Assembly: GCF_014805685.1 (NCBI RefSeq)
Contig: NC_060892.1
Span: 6,126,490-6,190,489, forward strand
DNA length: 64,000 nucleotides
Source of the DNA: Silurus meridionalis
Taxonomy: Eukaryota; Chordata; Actinopteri; Siluriformes; Siluridae
Reading direction: 5' to 3'
Of this stretch, positions 48,931 to 61,790 are shown piece after piece. How positions within the stretch are numbered: position 1 is the stretch's first letter; each line of letters opens with the position of its first letter. The notes beneath the pieces were generated by a model. It had not been told where the DNA came from. It made no database searches and worked only from the letters and a program-made list of their open reading frames with translations. The position numbers and the translations under genes are program-made.

Positions 48931-51000
48931 CTTATTTATGATTTTCACAATGTATTTTTTTAACAATGGCATATTTTTATAACTACATTTGTTTAGCAGT
49001 AATTTTGGCATTAATAAATATGACAATTGAGACATTTTTAAAATGGAAAAAGCTGTCTGCCATGTTTTTAAGACTCGAACAGACACATGCAATGCTAGCT
49101 TTAAATCTGCCAGCATGAAGTCACAATTATAATGCCGATCCTCTTACTCATTCCAGATCAAACCAAGAACTCATGTTAGGAACCGAAATGTTGCCTGAAC
49201 ATGCTATTAAGGCAGGGACATTATTTTGAAGTGTCCATGATAACAATATCATGTTGAGTATTGCACAGTATTAAATAACAAACCACTCATATTTATGAGT
49301 TGTGAGGGGAAAGTCAACAAGGGCGTGTTAAAACAGTATTGGAGTGCAACGCAAGTAGTCATGCCTCCTTCATATTCCAGTGATGTGGCAGTTTCCTAAA
49401 ATACCTTTAACCCATCAGATCCCGTAACCAAGCCACCCGAAACACAAGCATGGCCCAACAGGGTTGCTTGAGCATGAGATCATCGACACCTACAGCTACA
49501 AACAGCAACAAGCTCATCGGATCAAATTGTTATGGCACAATTTCAATACTTGCGCAGAGCAGCTACACTTACACCAACATCGGATCTCCGATCAAGCAGC
49601 GCTATAATAAGAGGGCTGACAGATAAGTGTTTTAAAAAGCAACTGCTGCAATGAAAGTCAAAGAAATTCATTTCTGAAAGCTGAATTCATGATACATGTT
49701 TTTTAAATTCTATGTGCCATTTGCTGGCTAATGTGATTGACATTACATCATAACACTCCTGAATTCTTCACTGATTGGTAAATAGATGTTATTAGGTAAA
49801 AAAGAAAACATTTTGGAACTTGTTATAGAAAAATATTTTGCACTTTGATGGTGCAATTCTGCTTCATCACGCTGACAAAAAATGTATTTAAAAAATTGGT
49901 TCCTCTTTTTTTATTTTATTTTATTGTTTTTACAATTAAAAAAAATAAATAAATCGACTCCCACAGATTCAAGAATTCAAGAGTAGTATCCTTTTTCTAA
50001 CAGTGGTTCTGACAAGGTGTGGAAAAAAAAACTAAGTAAGTGCAAATTCTCTTAGTGAAAATGCTGTGGTGATGTTTGAGCTGACAAAGTCTATTGTAAC
50101 TAAAGTAAGCACTCTTTACAACCATGGTGAGCAGAAAAGCATTTCAAAACACACAACACATAAAACTGGATGGATAGATGAGCTACAAAAGCAGAAGACT
50201 ACATCAGGTTCTACTGCTCGCAGCCAAGAACAAGAATCTGAGAAATTAAAGGGCACAGACTCAAACAGGAGAGTTAAAGACTGAGAAAAACAGGAGCTTT
50301 TTTTGCTAATCTTTAACTGTCCTCTTTGCAAACTACTGGTAACACTATAGTAGATTAAAAAACATTTGTTTAGAAGAAGAAGAAGAAGAAGAAGAAAAAA
50401 AAAAAAAAAAAAGCATGGCCAGTTCAGAAACAGAACTTAGACTGATGAAAACAAAATGAACTTGTACATTAACAATAGGAAGAAAGGAGTTATGGCATAG
50501 TCATGTGTATCTGCCATTATAACTGGTTCATTTGTGTTTATTGATGACGTGACTGGTAATAGAAGTAGCAGGATTAATGATCAAATGTACAGATTCAGTC
50601 AAACGCTGATGGTGCTCTACAGTACAGAGGAATAATGACCACAATTAGTCAATCAGCTGACCTCAATCATGTTATGGTTTCACACCTTTGAACAAGAAGT
50701 AACTGAAGTAAGCAAATGCATGGCAATTCATTTCATGAGATGAAGGTATTCTTTGTTCAAATCGATTGACTACAAAAAAAATATAAGAAATACTCCTAAT
50801 AATTCTGTACATTTGTCCAATTACTGTTGAGCCTGCAAAAATGGAGGGACTATGCAATTTCTAAACATTTAATGCAATGTGCTTGTGAAACCCTTTTAAT
50901 AAAAGCTGTAGGTCAACTTTTCAAATCACATACACACTGATATAATGTACACAAACTAATATATAGTACACATAGTATTTCTGAGAGTCACCAACAGCTG
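48931..51000. other. Unique AT-rich stretch
   Basis: No gene recognised. (GAA)n then poly-A at about 50375-50412. Open frames on opposite strands at 50066-50331 overlap and have no domain. Confidence 0.5.
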
Positions 51001-51057
51001 GAACCAAATTCCTTCTCTGTGTCAACACATTTGGCCAATAAACCTGATTCTGATATA
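51001..51057 (+). repeat. Fish retroposon 3'-tail fragment
   Basis: AACCAAATTCCTTCTCTGTG followed by TTTGGCCAATAAACCTGATTCTGAT, like the common AATTCCTTGTGTG...GGCCAATAAAGCTGATTCTGAT tail of a teleost LINE family. Confidence 0.45.
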
Positions 51058-52764
51058 ATGGAACAAAAATACTCCATATGCATCCGTTCAAGTGAATTAA
51101 AAGTGAATTGAATTGAAAGTGGTTGAATGACATGCAGTTCTCATTTAAGGGTTCAAAAGTCACCTTCATTTGTTCGGCGAGAGAGAGAGAGAGAGCGAGA
51201 GAGAGAGAGAAAAACAGAACGAGTGTACTTTGGAGTGCACTTTAAACGAGCACAGCCCGACAAACAAGATCGTAAAAGAATGAATGGTAGAAAGAAAGAG
51301 CAAAATAAACAGAAGCGCTTTAAGACTACAAAATAAAGCTCAGAGGTTTAGTCCGTTCTTGCTCAGGGAAAGTTGTAGTGCATGTTGTAACAGTCATATG
51401 ACACGTTTTGAAGATTCGGCTACGTGATTGCTTATTTAAGCATCTTAGGAGATAGAAAGTTATGCTTTTCCTGAGCGCATACTGGCTTTTATTTCAGATG
51501 ATGTCATACGAGTCTTGCCCTAACTGGATATACAGGTCATTTTTTTAATTGGAACTCTATTTTATACTATATAGATATACCAGTACTTACGTCAATTCAA
51601 CTTCCATCATTTACGACAGTCTTTGTTAATAATAACAATAATGGGGATAAATAAAATTTGACTAACTTCAGTTTATGCAACTTTGTCAGTCAGCAAAAAA
51701 TATTAAAAACCCATTAAAAACGTGCAAAAAAAAAATAAAAATTCAAACCCACATTAAACTAAATATTAAATTTAGTTTTACATTGCAGTTAGTAAATTGT
51801 AATGTATAAAATCATGAAACTCACAGTTCCAGCATTCTGGTTCATGAAGTTTTATTCACACTGGTGTTTGTGTAATTCACGGTGTCTCATTCGGTTGAAT
51901 TTGTGACTTTAATATTTGTCCCCATGTCTACAAACAAAGTTCCTACTACTAATGCTACTAAGCATCATCCTGTATCATTGGATGAAAAGGTGGCTATGAT
52001 AAAAATGATTTGCGTCATAGCTCATGCTTTCGGCTTGAATCAGACGACGGTATTAGTATCATTATCTTTCGTTTTCTGGCAATGCAGCATATCAGCATCC
52101 TCCATCCGATGTCAATTTTCTTTATTTTTTTTACATGAATCAATTGTAATGTTTACGGTTATTTAAAAATACAATACAAATGTTGAACTATTGAAAGACA
52201 TTTATTAAGATGGTTATAGGGTTGCTTATAAAGGTTTATGGGGTCATTTTTGAAAGTGGTTATTCAACTTGTGAGTCTTGGAACGAATTCAGGATGTGAT
52301 GCGTGTTTCTGTATTGGTTTCCTCTCATTTTGACATAAAAGAAATGAATAAAGTAAACTCTGTGTCTACAGTAAACCTTAATAATAAACTAAATAAAGCC
52401 AACATGAGAATTTCATTTCCTTTTTTTTTTTTTATGTTAGTTTGTTCTTTTTTTAGATGCATGTTAATTATTTTTAACAAAACGTTTTATACATCCATTG
52501 TTTGGAAGCCCACTACCACCAGATACAAAAACAAAACAAAAAGAAAACTTAACCCTATTTTTTTATTATCACAAAATATTTACCTTAACACAAGTCAATA
52601 TCAAACGTCAGAAAAAATCAGCAGATAAGAAAAAATTAATTTATGATGAATCCATGTTTGAAATAAATTTATATGGATTTCAGGATTCTGAAGCAGAACT
52701 TTGAAAGAAATAAAAATGACTACTTGAAGAAAATGGGCTTCCGTAGAATTTCCTGTACAGTAGA
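51058..52764. other. Unique AT-rich stretch
   Basis: (GA)n at 51178-51210. No gene recognised; open frames are AT-driven and lack domains. Confidence 0.5.
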
Positions 52765-52772
52765 TTGGACAT

Positions 52773-53226
52773 TAGGGCTGTTGCTATTAATTAGTTTAGT
52801 AACCGAGTATTCTACCGATTATTCCAATAATTAATCGAGTAATCGGATAAGTACTTTTTCATAATTAAGAACAAAATATAAATATACAAGAGAAAATAAG
52901 ACGGGCCTCTAAAAATGAACAAGTATTTTGTTTCTTTTTTAGAATAATTAACATTATATTGCTAAAAATGCAAATACAAATATATAAATAAAGAAGAATA
53001 AATAAAAAATTAAATACATTTTAGATTACTCTTTTAAATAAATAATTAATAAAAAAAAATAAAGTAGGTTTTTATTTATTTTTTTATTTGAAATGACCCC
53101 AAACTTTGGGAACTTTCTATCATTTTCTTTAGCCTGAATCCTTTGGAAGTCCGTTTCTGCCACAAAAAAGTTCACCTAATTCCAACTTTTTTCCTCGCAA
53201 TTCAAATTTTTTTCTGCCAATTCTAA

Positions 53227-53313
<87 letters not shown>

Positions 53314-53663
53314 ATTATTTGTGAGAAGAACAAAAAAACGGATTTGCAAGAAAAAACTTAAAAACTGCAAAAAAAGAAAGTTGGAATTGCAAGGGAAAAA
53401 AAAGTCGGAATTAGGCAAAAAAAAATGTATGTGGCAGAAAATGGTTTCATATAAATCTTCTCCTTTTATTCTGCAGTCTCTTCTTTGCTTACATGTCCAG
53501 AGCGCTCCAGAGTTTAGTGGGTGGTGCGTCATTAATAATGGTCCGCCGAGGAAATGCAAGTGTGTAGTTAAATGAACAAAACGAAGCAGCGATCAAATCA
53601 TTTGCCTCAATGATTTTTTGTATTCGAATTTTTCGAGTTACTCGAGGAATCGTTTCAGCCCTA
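52773..53663. mobile_element. hAT-like element (891 bp) with internal inverted repeat
   Basis: Ends TAGGGCTGTTGC and, inverted, TAGGGCTGAAACGATTCC. 8-bp flanks TTGGACAT (52765-52772) and GTTGACAT (53664-53671) agree at six of eight positions. Sub-terminal ATTAATCGAGTAATCGGATA is typical of a teleost hAT family; a related relic lies in each unit of the 13.8-18.0 kb duplication. No transposase frame. Confidence 0.75.
53158..53442. repeat. Imperfect inverted repeat around (TA)n inside the hAT element
   Basis: TGCCACAAAAAAGTTC...CCTAATTCCAAC on the left matches the complement of GTCGGAATTAGGC...ATGTGGCA on the right. The arms are over 70 bp with mismatches and indels. The centre is A-run, (TA)n at 53244-53297, T-run, itself self-complementary. 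Confidence 0.75.
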
Positions 53664-53671
53664 GTTGACAT

Positions 53672-54554
53672 TATTCCTAAATGCTATTGATCAGGCTGTC
53701 TTGTTGTTTAATGTAACGTACTGTTTTCTCTGAGCAGTACCAGCACAACGCAACCTTCATATCTGCAAACAGTTTTGCAAGCCAGTTTATGACAATGCAT
53801 CTAAAACAGACTTCTGCTGTTTTTTATTACTTGGATTTTAGCTGAAAAAAAGAAGTGCCTGCATTTCACAACCTAGAAAAATGTACATGCAGCGTTCACA
53901 CACTCTAAACAGCACATGTTCAGCCCTGCAACCTGGAATAAGGGGGGGAAAAAAAAAAAGGTCAGGAGAAGAAGCCAGACAGAAACTCGACTTCCACCCA
54001 GCCCCCCTCAAGCAGTGAGGGAACCTACAGGGTGGGCCACTTCTAAGACATTCCATACGCACTGCATTATGGGAGAAATACCTTCCCAAAGAGCACAGAG
54101 CACCAGAGGAGCATGAACGTGAGAATGCAACGGCAAGAGTAGACGGAGATAAAGGACCCGTCTCGAATGCCTCGCTTTATATTTATACACAAACCGCTAC
54201 AAATGTCGATTCCAATCTGATTGATTTGACATTATAAAGCTTATAAAAGAGGAAAAATCTAACAATATCAGGAAATGATATCTGATTTTGTTCTCATTTA
54301 TTTTATTAACTCAAAAAAACCAGTGTGTAAAGCAAAAACAAAAGAATATGCCTTTCAAAAGGAGACTGCACGCACCGCCAGGTAAAAGTTTTACTGCAGT
54401 TCTATTGCTACCATAGAGCAAACTAAAGAACACATCATTTACTGCTTGCTCTCGGATCAGTTTAAGACTCTAAAGAAGTTCTTTAATAAAGGCAGGCGTA
54501 CTTGCAGGGTAAAGCCTTTAAGCTCAGAGATAAAGCCTCCCAAGTTTTGTTTGT
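53672..54554. other. Unique stretch
   Basis: Slightly higher GC at 53930-54110. Opposing short open frames, no recognisable domain. Confidence 0.45.
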
Positions 54555-54655
54555 TCCTTCAACTGCTCCCGTTAGGAGTCGCCACAGCGGATCGCTGGAC
54601 GCATATTTGATTTGGCACATTTTGTTGTCGAATACCTTCCCTAATGCCACCCTTC
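54555..54655 (-). repeat. Truncated SINE/LINE shared 3' tail
   Basis: Minus strand carries GTGCCAAATCAAATATGCG and GATCCGCTGTGGCGACTCC TAACGGG, the same tail as in the SINE at 9397-9635. The tRNA head is absent. Confidence 0.75.
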
Positions 54656-54876
54656 CAATCTGTAAAAGAAAGTTGCACGGTGTACCATTTTAAGGGGTGC
54701 TTCAAAATTTTGGAATTTACAGTAATTGTGATAACGAATCTTGGATATATTTTTTATATTTAAATAACATTTAGTAACATTTCAGCACTGAAAAACAGAA
54801 ATATAATCCACATCATAGTGGACTTTCTTTAGCTTCACTAGAAGATAAACATATCTAAACCCAACTCTAAAAAAAA

Positions 54877-54882
<6 letters not shown>

Positions 54883-54962
<80 letters not shown>
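54883..54962 (+). repeat. (TA)n microsatellite, 80 bp
   Basis: About 40 TA units followed by a short CA run. 54963-55369 is unique with no gene. Confidence 0.95.
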
Positions 54963-54973
<11 letters not shown>

Positions 54974-55369
54974 TATACAAACACAGGCACACACACACAA
55001 AGTCTCACATTTCCACCATTGACACACCCACAATATTTTGTTTGCCAGAAAGTGAAAAAAAAGTTATCCATCCATAAAAATTAATAAGTAATAAGTAATA
55101 ATTGTATATAATCATAACTGCCAGCAGGAAATTTATAAACAAATTATGGGTTTAATTACTGTCTTGATAACCCATGTTTGGTGGCTGCTTCAATCAAACA
55201 AAAGCAAGCTCAAAATAACTGCCTCTATTCTTGTCTTTATGTATTGCTTTATTGATTTAAATCCAAAAAACTTCAGAAGTGAGAACATTTCAGTGGGAAT
55301 CACGGATCTGGAGCCCGTCCTGGAAACATTGAGCATGAAATGGGAAAACACCCCAAACGAAACAGCAGT

Positions 55370-55570
55370 CCATTGCTCCATTTCTGAGCACCACATACAC
55401 ACTCATCCAGGGGGGGCAACTCATCTTATGCAATCCGCCCACGGCATGTTTTTTGGGCGGTGGAAAGAAACCAGAGAACACAGAAGCCCACATGAACACA
55501 AGAAAAGTATGGAAAACTCTGAAGTAACCTGAGCTCAAAATCAAACCTGGGACCCTGGAGCTGTAAGCTG
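55370..55570 (+). repeat. Widespread vertebrate/fish interspersed repeat fragment
   Basis: CATGTTTTTTGGGCGGTGGA AAGAAACCAGAGAACACAGA followed by a region ending AAACCTGGGACCCTGGAGCT GTAAGC. It matches the well-known CATGTTTTTGGGAGGTGGG/GGAAACCGGAGAACCC repeat vocabulary of fish genomes, moderately decayed. Family name not certain. Confidence 0.55.
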
Positions 55571-55747
55571 CTTTAAGCAGACGTAATTACACAATCTTGC
55601 AGATCAAAAGTCAAAACTATGCAATATTTTAAATAAGAATCAAGATCTACACTGATTTGAAAATGTTTGACATTTCATAAGAGTTCCTCCTTATTATTTG
55701 GATGATGAAAAAACTACCAAGCATTCCAGTATTCCATAATTCAATCT

Positions 55748-56633
55748 GGTAGTGCAGGACATGTATGAGGACAGTGTGACAGAAGTGAAGTGCGCAGTAG
55801 GAACGACAGACTGGAGGTTCGACTGCATCAAGGATCGGTTTTAAGCCCTTTCCTGTTTGCAGTGGTGATAGACAGGTTGACAGACGAGGTCAGACAGGAG
55901 TCTCCCTGGACTATGATGTTTGCGGATGATATTGTTATTTGTGGTGAGAGTAGGGAGCAGGTTGAGAAGAGGCTGGAGAGGTGAAGGTTTGTGCTGGAGA
56001 GAAGGGGAATGAAAGTCAGTAGGAGTATGACAGAGTAGATGTGTGTGAATGAGAGGGAGGGCAGTGGAGTGATGCGGTTGCAGGGAGAAGAGGTGGAGAA
56101 GGTTGAGGAGTTCAGTGGAAGGTAATGAAGAGTGAGTTATGGGAAGAAAAGAAAAAAGAGTGCAGGCAGGGTGGAGTGGGTGGAGAAGAGTGATAGCAGG
56201 AGTGATTTGTGATAGAAGGGTATCTGTGAGAGTAAAAGGGAAAGTTTATAGGACTGTGGTGAGACCTGCGATGTTGTATAGTTTAGAGACAGTGGCATTG
56301 AGTAAAAGACAGGAGGTGGAGCTGGAGGTAGCAGAGCTGAAGATGTTGAGGTTTTTGTTGGGAGTGACGACGATGGACAGGATTAGATACGAGTTTATTA
56401 GTGGGACAGCGCATGTAGGACATTTTGGGGACAAAGGGAGAGAAGCCCGATTGAGATGGTTTGGACATGTGCAGAGGAGGGACATGGAGTACATCGGTAG
56501 GAGAATGCTAAGGATGGATTATGAATATGGTGAGGGAAGACATGCAGGTAGTTGTTTTGAAAGAGGACAGTAGTATGGAGACGGATGATTCTCTGCGGCG
56601 ACTCCTAATAAGAGAAGCCGAAAGAAGAAAACA
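55748..56633 (+). mobile_element. 5'-truncated RTE-like LINE fragment
   Basis: Encodes, across frames, VQDMYEDSVTEVKCAVGTTD, LHQGSVLSPFLFAVVIDRLT, PWTMMFADDIVICGESREQV (FADD is the polymerase catalytic motif, about 55918-55929), LYSLETVALSKRQEVELEVA and FGHVQRRDMEYIGRRMLRMD. Stops interrupt it (TGA in place of Trp near 55982, TAG near 56037) and there are frameshifts. The tail CGGATGATTCTCTGCGGCGA CTCCTAATAAGAGAAGCCGAAAG matches the SINE at 9397-9635. The RTE label is from the QGS...FADD style and is an inference. Confidence 0.87.
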
Positions 56634-57650
56634 AATCAAACAACTATTACATTAGACATATATTTCTTGTTGTGGTATTTCTAGTGGGATGAAAAGTGAC
56701 GTCAAGTCATGTAACGCCACGCGCTCATTAATAGCAAAAATATGCAAAACAATAAAGACGCTCAAGCATTGGCGTGTGACGTCGTAACACTCTGAACAGT
56801 GGGTGTGGGGGCATTGAAAAAGCCACGTGAATTAATAGCCACATGACATCATTGGCCCCACTGTGCCAACCAATTATCTTACAGGATCACTAAACTCACA
56901 CCAACATGGACATGCAACACCAAAACTCTCAGCAGGGTAGAGGGACTCGCCATCACCATGCTGCCTTTAGCTGACAAAATACGCAAAATCACAAAACTCC
57001 AGCAACGCAGACATGTAACATGTCAAAACGCTCCGCACATTGAGGAGAATTGATTGCTGGGTAACGTCGTGACATCACATAATGTTATTGGCCCAGACCC
57101 CTCAAAAAACAACAGCGAATCTGGGCATGTGATGTATCGAAACGCTCGTCTCACCGAAGAGAATCACGTCCCAAGCCTCGTACAGGAGACAGAGCACACC
57201 TGGCGAGTTTTGAATTATACAATTATTATAAGAATTATTAATTTTTTTGTGTAGTATTTCTAGCAGGTTCAAAAGGTTTTGATAATTTAATTTGGTAGGT
57301 AAATTAATTGATTTAAATTGGAATTGATGAATGAAATTTAAAAACTGTGTGTCTGGAAAAAAGTATATAAAATATATATGTATATATTAATATGTGAAAA
57401 TAATATTCACAATACTATCTAAAAATTTACATTTATGTTTCCTCATTAAACAGGCCACTAAATAGTACATCAATAATTTGCGCGGTAACTATGGAAACGT
57501 GTAGTAAGCCATGCAGTATGTTGCGGTTTGGGACGGAACTGCGGTTTTGTTTTCCTCCTTCTTCCCTTATTATTAATAATCGTGTGGCTTATGATTGATT
57601 TCTAGCAAAAACGCATTGTTTATAATAAAAAATACAAATACTCCTCGCCA
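56634..57650. other. Unique stretch between LINE fragment and CpG-rich exon 1 region
   Basis: A loosely repeated theme (GTGACGTC, CACATGACATCATTGGCCC, GACATCACATAATGTTATTG GCCC) recurs in 56690-57100 with spacing of about 150-200 bp, suggesting an old tandem repeat. No gene seen. Confidence 0.45.
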
Positions 57651-59280
57651 GCAGAGATGTGCGGCATTGTTGTATGGTGTGGAATCCTTAACGGAAACGG
57701 CCCGCCACTACTTCCGGTTCCGAGTCCAGTAAGGAGCGGAGTTAATCCGTCCTTCAGGCTACAGGAACACGTTACAGGACGGGAAAGGAACCAATGTCGA
57801 GTCAAATGAAGTTATAAGGAAATGCTTTTGTATAGAAAAGTGAGAAGAGAACCCCGCGCTGTAAACCCGAAGCTCCGGGAAACAAACGTACACAAGGCAG
57901 CGACGAGCACCGGTCAATCCCCCCACCGCCTTGTGCTGTAAACACACCGAGCTGCTCAGGTGTGTGTGTGTGTGTGTGTGTGTGAGTGTGTGAGTTTCAC
58001 CACACCATAAATGTGTTGTGTAGGATAACAAGTTATACTCACTTTCTGCATCCAAACATCCGGAATGCCACAAAAGGCTGAGCAAAGTCAGTAAAACTGC
58101 GGGGTTCGGGCGCATTGTGCTTCTTCTGGAGGGTCCAAAAAATATCCTTAAAATCCGGTGTATTGTTTTCAAAGCTTTTATAAAGAAAAATAAACAAAAA
58201 ATAAAGTAGTCCAATAAGACAATAAGAAGTCCAGTGTAAAGTTGGGGGGGGGAAGTTGCAGCGAAACGGCCCGAACACGGACCACAAGCCCAACGTGGTG
58301 CTGCTCCGGTCCCCGGGTTACTCCGCCTGGTGCTCCCGGGTTAGACCGCAAACTGCACTGGAACACGGCGATCTCACACGGTGACCAACAGGCAACACGA
58401 TGCGATTATTCATTTTAAAGGTTTACACTGGCATCCTTTAAAAAAACCGGATAGAAATAATCCAGATCCGACAGAAATCTGACATGTGTTTATCAGGCCT
58501 GCAGGTTCCACAATCACATTCCAGTTTCTCCACACCACTGGTCCAAAACACGCCGATCTCCTTCACTGATCTTCCAGAAGTTACTGTTTATTAGTGAAGA
58601 TCATTTGTTGTCTCTGTATTTATAAATATATAAAATATCCCTATTAAATACTGACCCAATGGATTGTTTTGTTTTTGTTTCAAGGACAAATTAATCCACA
58701 ACTCGTTCCCTTATTGCACACAGCGCTCAGGGTTTATTCTCCTCTTCAACCACCCGAGGTTCGTCTCCAATTCTCCAGGTAAGACGTGAAACGCTGACCC
58801 GTTTCCGGCCCGGAAAAACACGCTCGCTCGTGCGCTCACACGCGTGCACTTCTCCGCCTTCACGCGCAAGTCACGTTCACACACAAACACACACGCGCGC
58901 TGGGAATTATCCGTGTATTTAGTGTTTTCTCTCTGTTTCTCCCTCTTTCTCCTCCGAGCCAAAATGGTCGTACGGTGCGGTTTGTTGGACGTGTGAAGCT
59001 CCTCGCCGTCTTTATCGACCGTCTTACAGCCTCCCGAATCCCCCGAACCGGACCAAATCTTATCCGCTATACACACGTGAAATGGACGCGTCAATCAACT
59101 TGAACGTGGACAAAAAGAAACGTGTGTAAAATTGGTCAGCGTGTCTCATATGGACTCCCGTGTCTCTGTGTCTCTCTCGCTCTCTCCCCGTGTGTCCCTC
59201 CAGCAGTAAACAAGTCAGCTCGGGTCGATCCGTGGCGCTCCACAAAACACGGATCCTGAATCACACACACACACGGATCG
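57650..59280 (-). promoter_or_regulatory. CpG-rich 5' region of insr (5' UTR and probable promoter)
   Basis: This stretch is visibly richer in G, C and CpG than the AT-rich surroundings (for example 57690-57790, 58250-58400, 58780-58910 and 59000-59280). It covers the exon 1 start codon and about 1.2 kb upstream, as expected for a CpG-type vertebrate promoter. No clear TATA box was identified, so the transcription start cannot be placed. Two CA/CpG-rich segments (58860-58895, 59258-59280) are embedded. Open frames here (for example 58711-59094 minus) lack any recognisable domain and are taken as by-products of the base composition. Confidence 0.55.
58043..58115 (-). CDS. insr: Insulin receptor exon 1, coding part (signal peptide)
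   Basis: Minus-strand ATG at 58115-58113 in a good start context (A at -3), followed by 24 codons and one extra base, then a splice donor GTGAGT starting at 58042. The peptide begins MRPNPAVLLTLLSLLW and ends CLDAE: one basic residue, a leucine-rich hydrophobic core, then a polar stretch, which is a typical secretory signal peptide. The phase-1 end (A) joins the first bases of exon 2 (TC) to make ATC, giving [13 protein letters not shown], which aligns with the mature N-terminus of insulin/IGF-1 receptors (human INSR GEV-CPGMDIRNN, IGF1R GEI-CGPGIDIRND). INSR exon 1 also ends in phase 1 in human. The reading frame is open further 5', but only to a TTG at 58214, so the ATG is the natural start. 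The protein is a membrane receptor tyrosine kinase; this exon directs it to the secretory pathway. Assignment rests on phase, join and position, since signal peptides themselves are poorly conserved. Confidence 0.85.
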
Positions 59281-59345
59281 GGATTTTACCATGCTGCTAA
59301 TTAATATTCTGTCTGTCTGTCTGTCTGTCTTAAATGAGATAGATC

Positions 59346-59356
59346 TATCTATTCTA

Positions 59357-59434
<78 letters not shown>

Positions 59435-59447
59435 CACATGCATTGGC

Positions 59448-59527
<80 letters not shown>

Positions 59528-59534
59528 CACATGC

Positions 59535-59608
<74 letters not shown>

Positions 59609-59625
59609 CGATCACATGCATTGGC

Positions 59626-59705
<80 letters not shown>

Positions 59706-59718
59706 CACATGCATTGGC

Positions 59719-59749
<31 letters not shown>

Positions 59750-59769
59750 ATAGATAGATAGATAGATAG

Positions 59770-59837
<68 letters not shown>

Positions 59838-59854
59838 CGATCACATGCATTGGC

Positions 59855-59901
<47 letters not shown>

Positions 59902-59931
59902 AGATAGATAGATAGAGATGGACGGGTGGAC

Positions 59932-59999
<68 letters not shown>

Positions 60000-60012
60000 C
60001 ACATGCATTGGC

Positions 60013-60087
<75 letters not shown>

Positions 60088-60101
60088 GATGGACGGTGGA
60101 C

Positions 60102-60173
<72 letters not shown>

Positions 60174-60186
60174 CACATGCATTGGC

Positions 60187-60273
<87 letters not shown>

Positions 60274-60288
60274 GATGGACGGGTGGAC

Positions 60289-60363
<75 letters not shown>
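59346..60363 (+). repeat. (GATA)n array with regularly spaced non-GATA phrases
   Basis: About 1 kb of GATA broken by TCACATGCATTGGCA at 59434, 59612, 59705, 59841, 60000 and 60174 (a short form at 59527) and by GAGATGGACGGGTGGACAG at about 59917, 60087 and 60271. The last part forms a higher-order unit: GATA block, CACATGCATTGGCA, GATA block, GAGATGGACGG phrase. Located about 1.2-2.2 kb upstream of the insr start codon. Confidence 0.95.
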
Positions 60364-61127
60364 CCACATGCATATATATAGCTTTAAAGATACATTGAAA
60401 TGTATTTTAATATAAAATACCATATACCTTAAATTTAATAGTACAAAATACAGCAGCCACGCCATGTATCAAATTAAACTACTGTATTTCTGTATTTCCA
60501 AAATACTAAAAAATACTTTTGCAAAGGAGAATAAAATGTAAACCCTCCATCAACTAGCCTATTTGATCTGTTTCTTCACCATCAGACTGACTCATTTGAT
60601 TAAGTAAACAATGTTCTCTCTATCCCTAGATTGCAAATATTATTGCCAATCTCGCTGATTCCTATGTTACAAATGATATATAATTTGTTGAATTGTATAT
60701 ATTTATATATTATATATTTCTTGCATAATATTTATTTGTACCGTAGTTGTAGCACCATTAATAGGGCTGTTGACTTTGTACTCACGCTTTCCTTTTGCAC
60801 AAGACAACGGATGGTCTAAAGCACACCAAGAAAGCAAGAAATGTCACAAATGAGCTCTTGACAAGGCACATGTGTGAACTGGAAACTATGTAAGGGTGAC
60901 TACCTCGTGATTCTGATGAGAGAATGCACGAGTTTAAAGGCTGTCATCAAAGCTGAATGTAGACACTGAACCATATAAAAAACTAAAATATATTATGGGT
61001 TGTTTAATGCGACATAATTCCATACTTATTCTTTCATAGGTTGGATGCCTTCAGTATTAATGTACAGTGTTGACAATAATAATAAAATAAATAAACAAAA
61101 AAAAAGGAGATGTATCATTTGACTTGC

Positions 61128-61162
<35 letters not shown>

Positions 61163-61209
61163 TAGGGATGTTGCATTTCTGTTTGACTATTTTGATAAAA
61201 AAATATATA

Positions 61210-61213
61210 TAAA

Positions 61214-61306
<93 letters not shown>
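61210..61306 (+). repeat. (TA)n microsatellite, about 97 bp
   Basis: Nearly 50 TA units. A (GT)n run lies just left (61131-61160). Confidence 0.95.
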
Positions 61307-61311
<5 letters not shown>

Positions 61312-61639
61312 CCCTCTACAGAAAAATAATCTGAAATCCCTAAATATTGCTTTCCCAGACAATTTCAACATTGAGCTCCTTTTACCGCGAACTGAGGGAA
61401 AGTTACCAGAACCGGAACAGAATTCTTAAAGGAGCCACGCACCATTTTTAACAATTAAAACAACCACAGAACATTTTCTACAAAATTAACATATAACTAT
61501 AGAAACGTGACATTAAAAAAGAAATGTATATTAAAATAATAATTTCCAGAGTGTGAAATAATTAAATAAATATTACAGTTAATTAATTAATTACAAAGGG
61601 AGAGGTTTTGAGTGAAATTAATAAAGGTTTAACATCTGT

Positions 61640-61790
61640 AACAATTAGTTAATGTATTAAATACTTAAACAGTTATTTCAAGGTACATTTAGAACAGATA
61701 AAAGTGTGCGATCTCGTTGCAAAAATCCTATTTAACATCATGACAATCATGTGCTTAATCGCGGGTAAATATTTAAATCGATTTACAGCC

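Noticed and set aside
58116..58214. In-frame N-terminal extension of insr exon 1
   Set aside because: The upstream in-frame start is TTG, not ATG; the ATG at 58115 has a good context and immediately precedes a signal peptide.
58711..59094. 127-codon minus-strand open frame upstream of insr
   Set aside because: Lies in CpG-rich promoter-like sequence, which is poor in stop codons; no recognisable domain or splice pattern.
59346..60363. CRISPR-like appearance of the GATA array with spaced phrases
   Set aside because: The repeated blocks are simple tetranucleotides, the separating phrases are identical rather than unique, and the context is a vertebrate genome.
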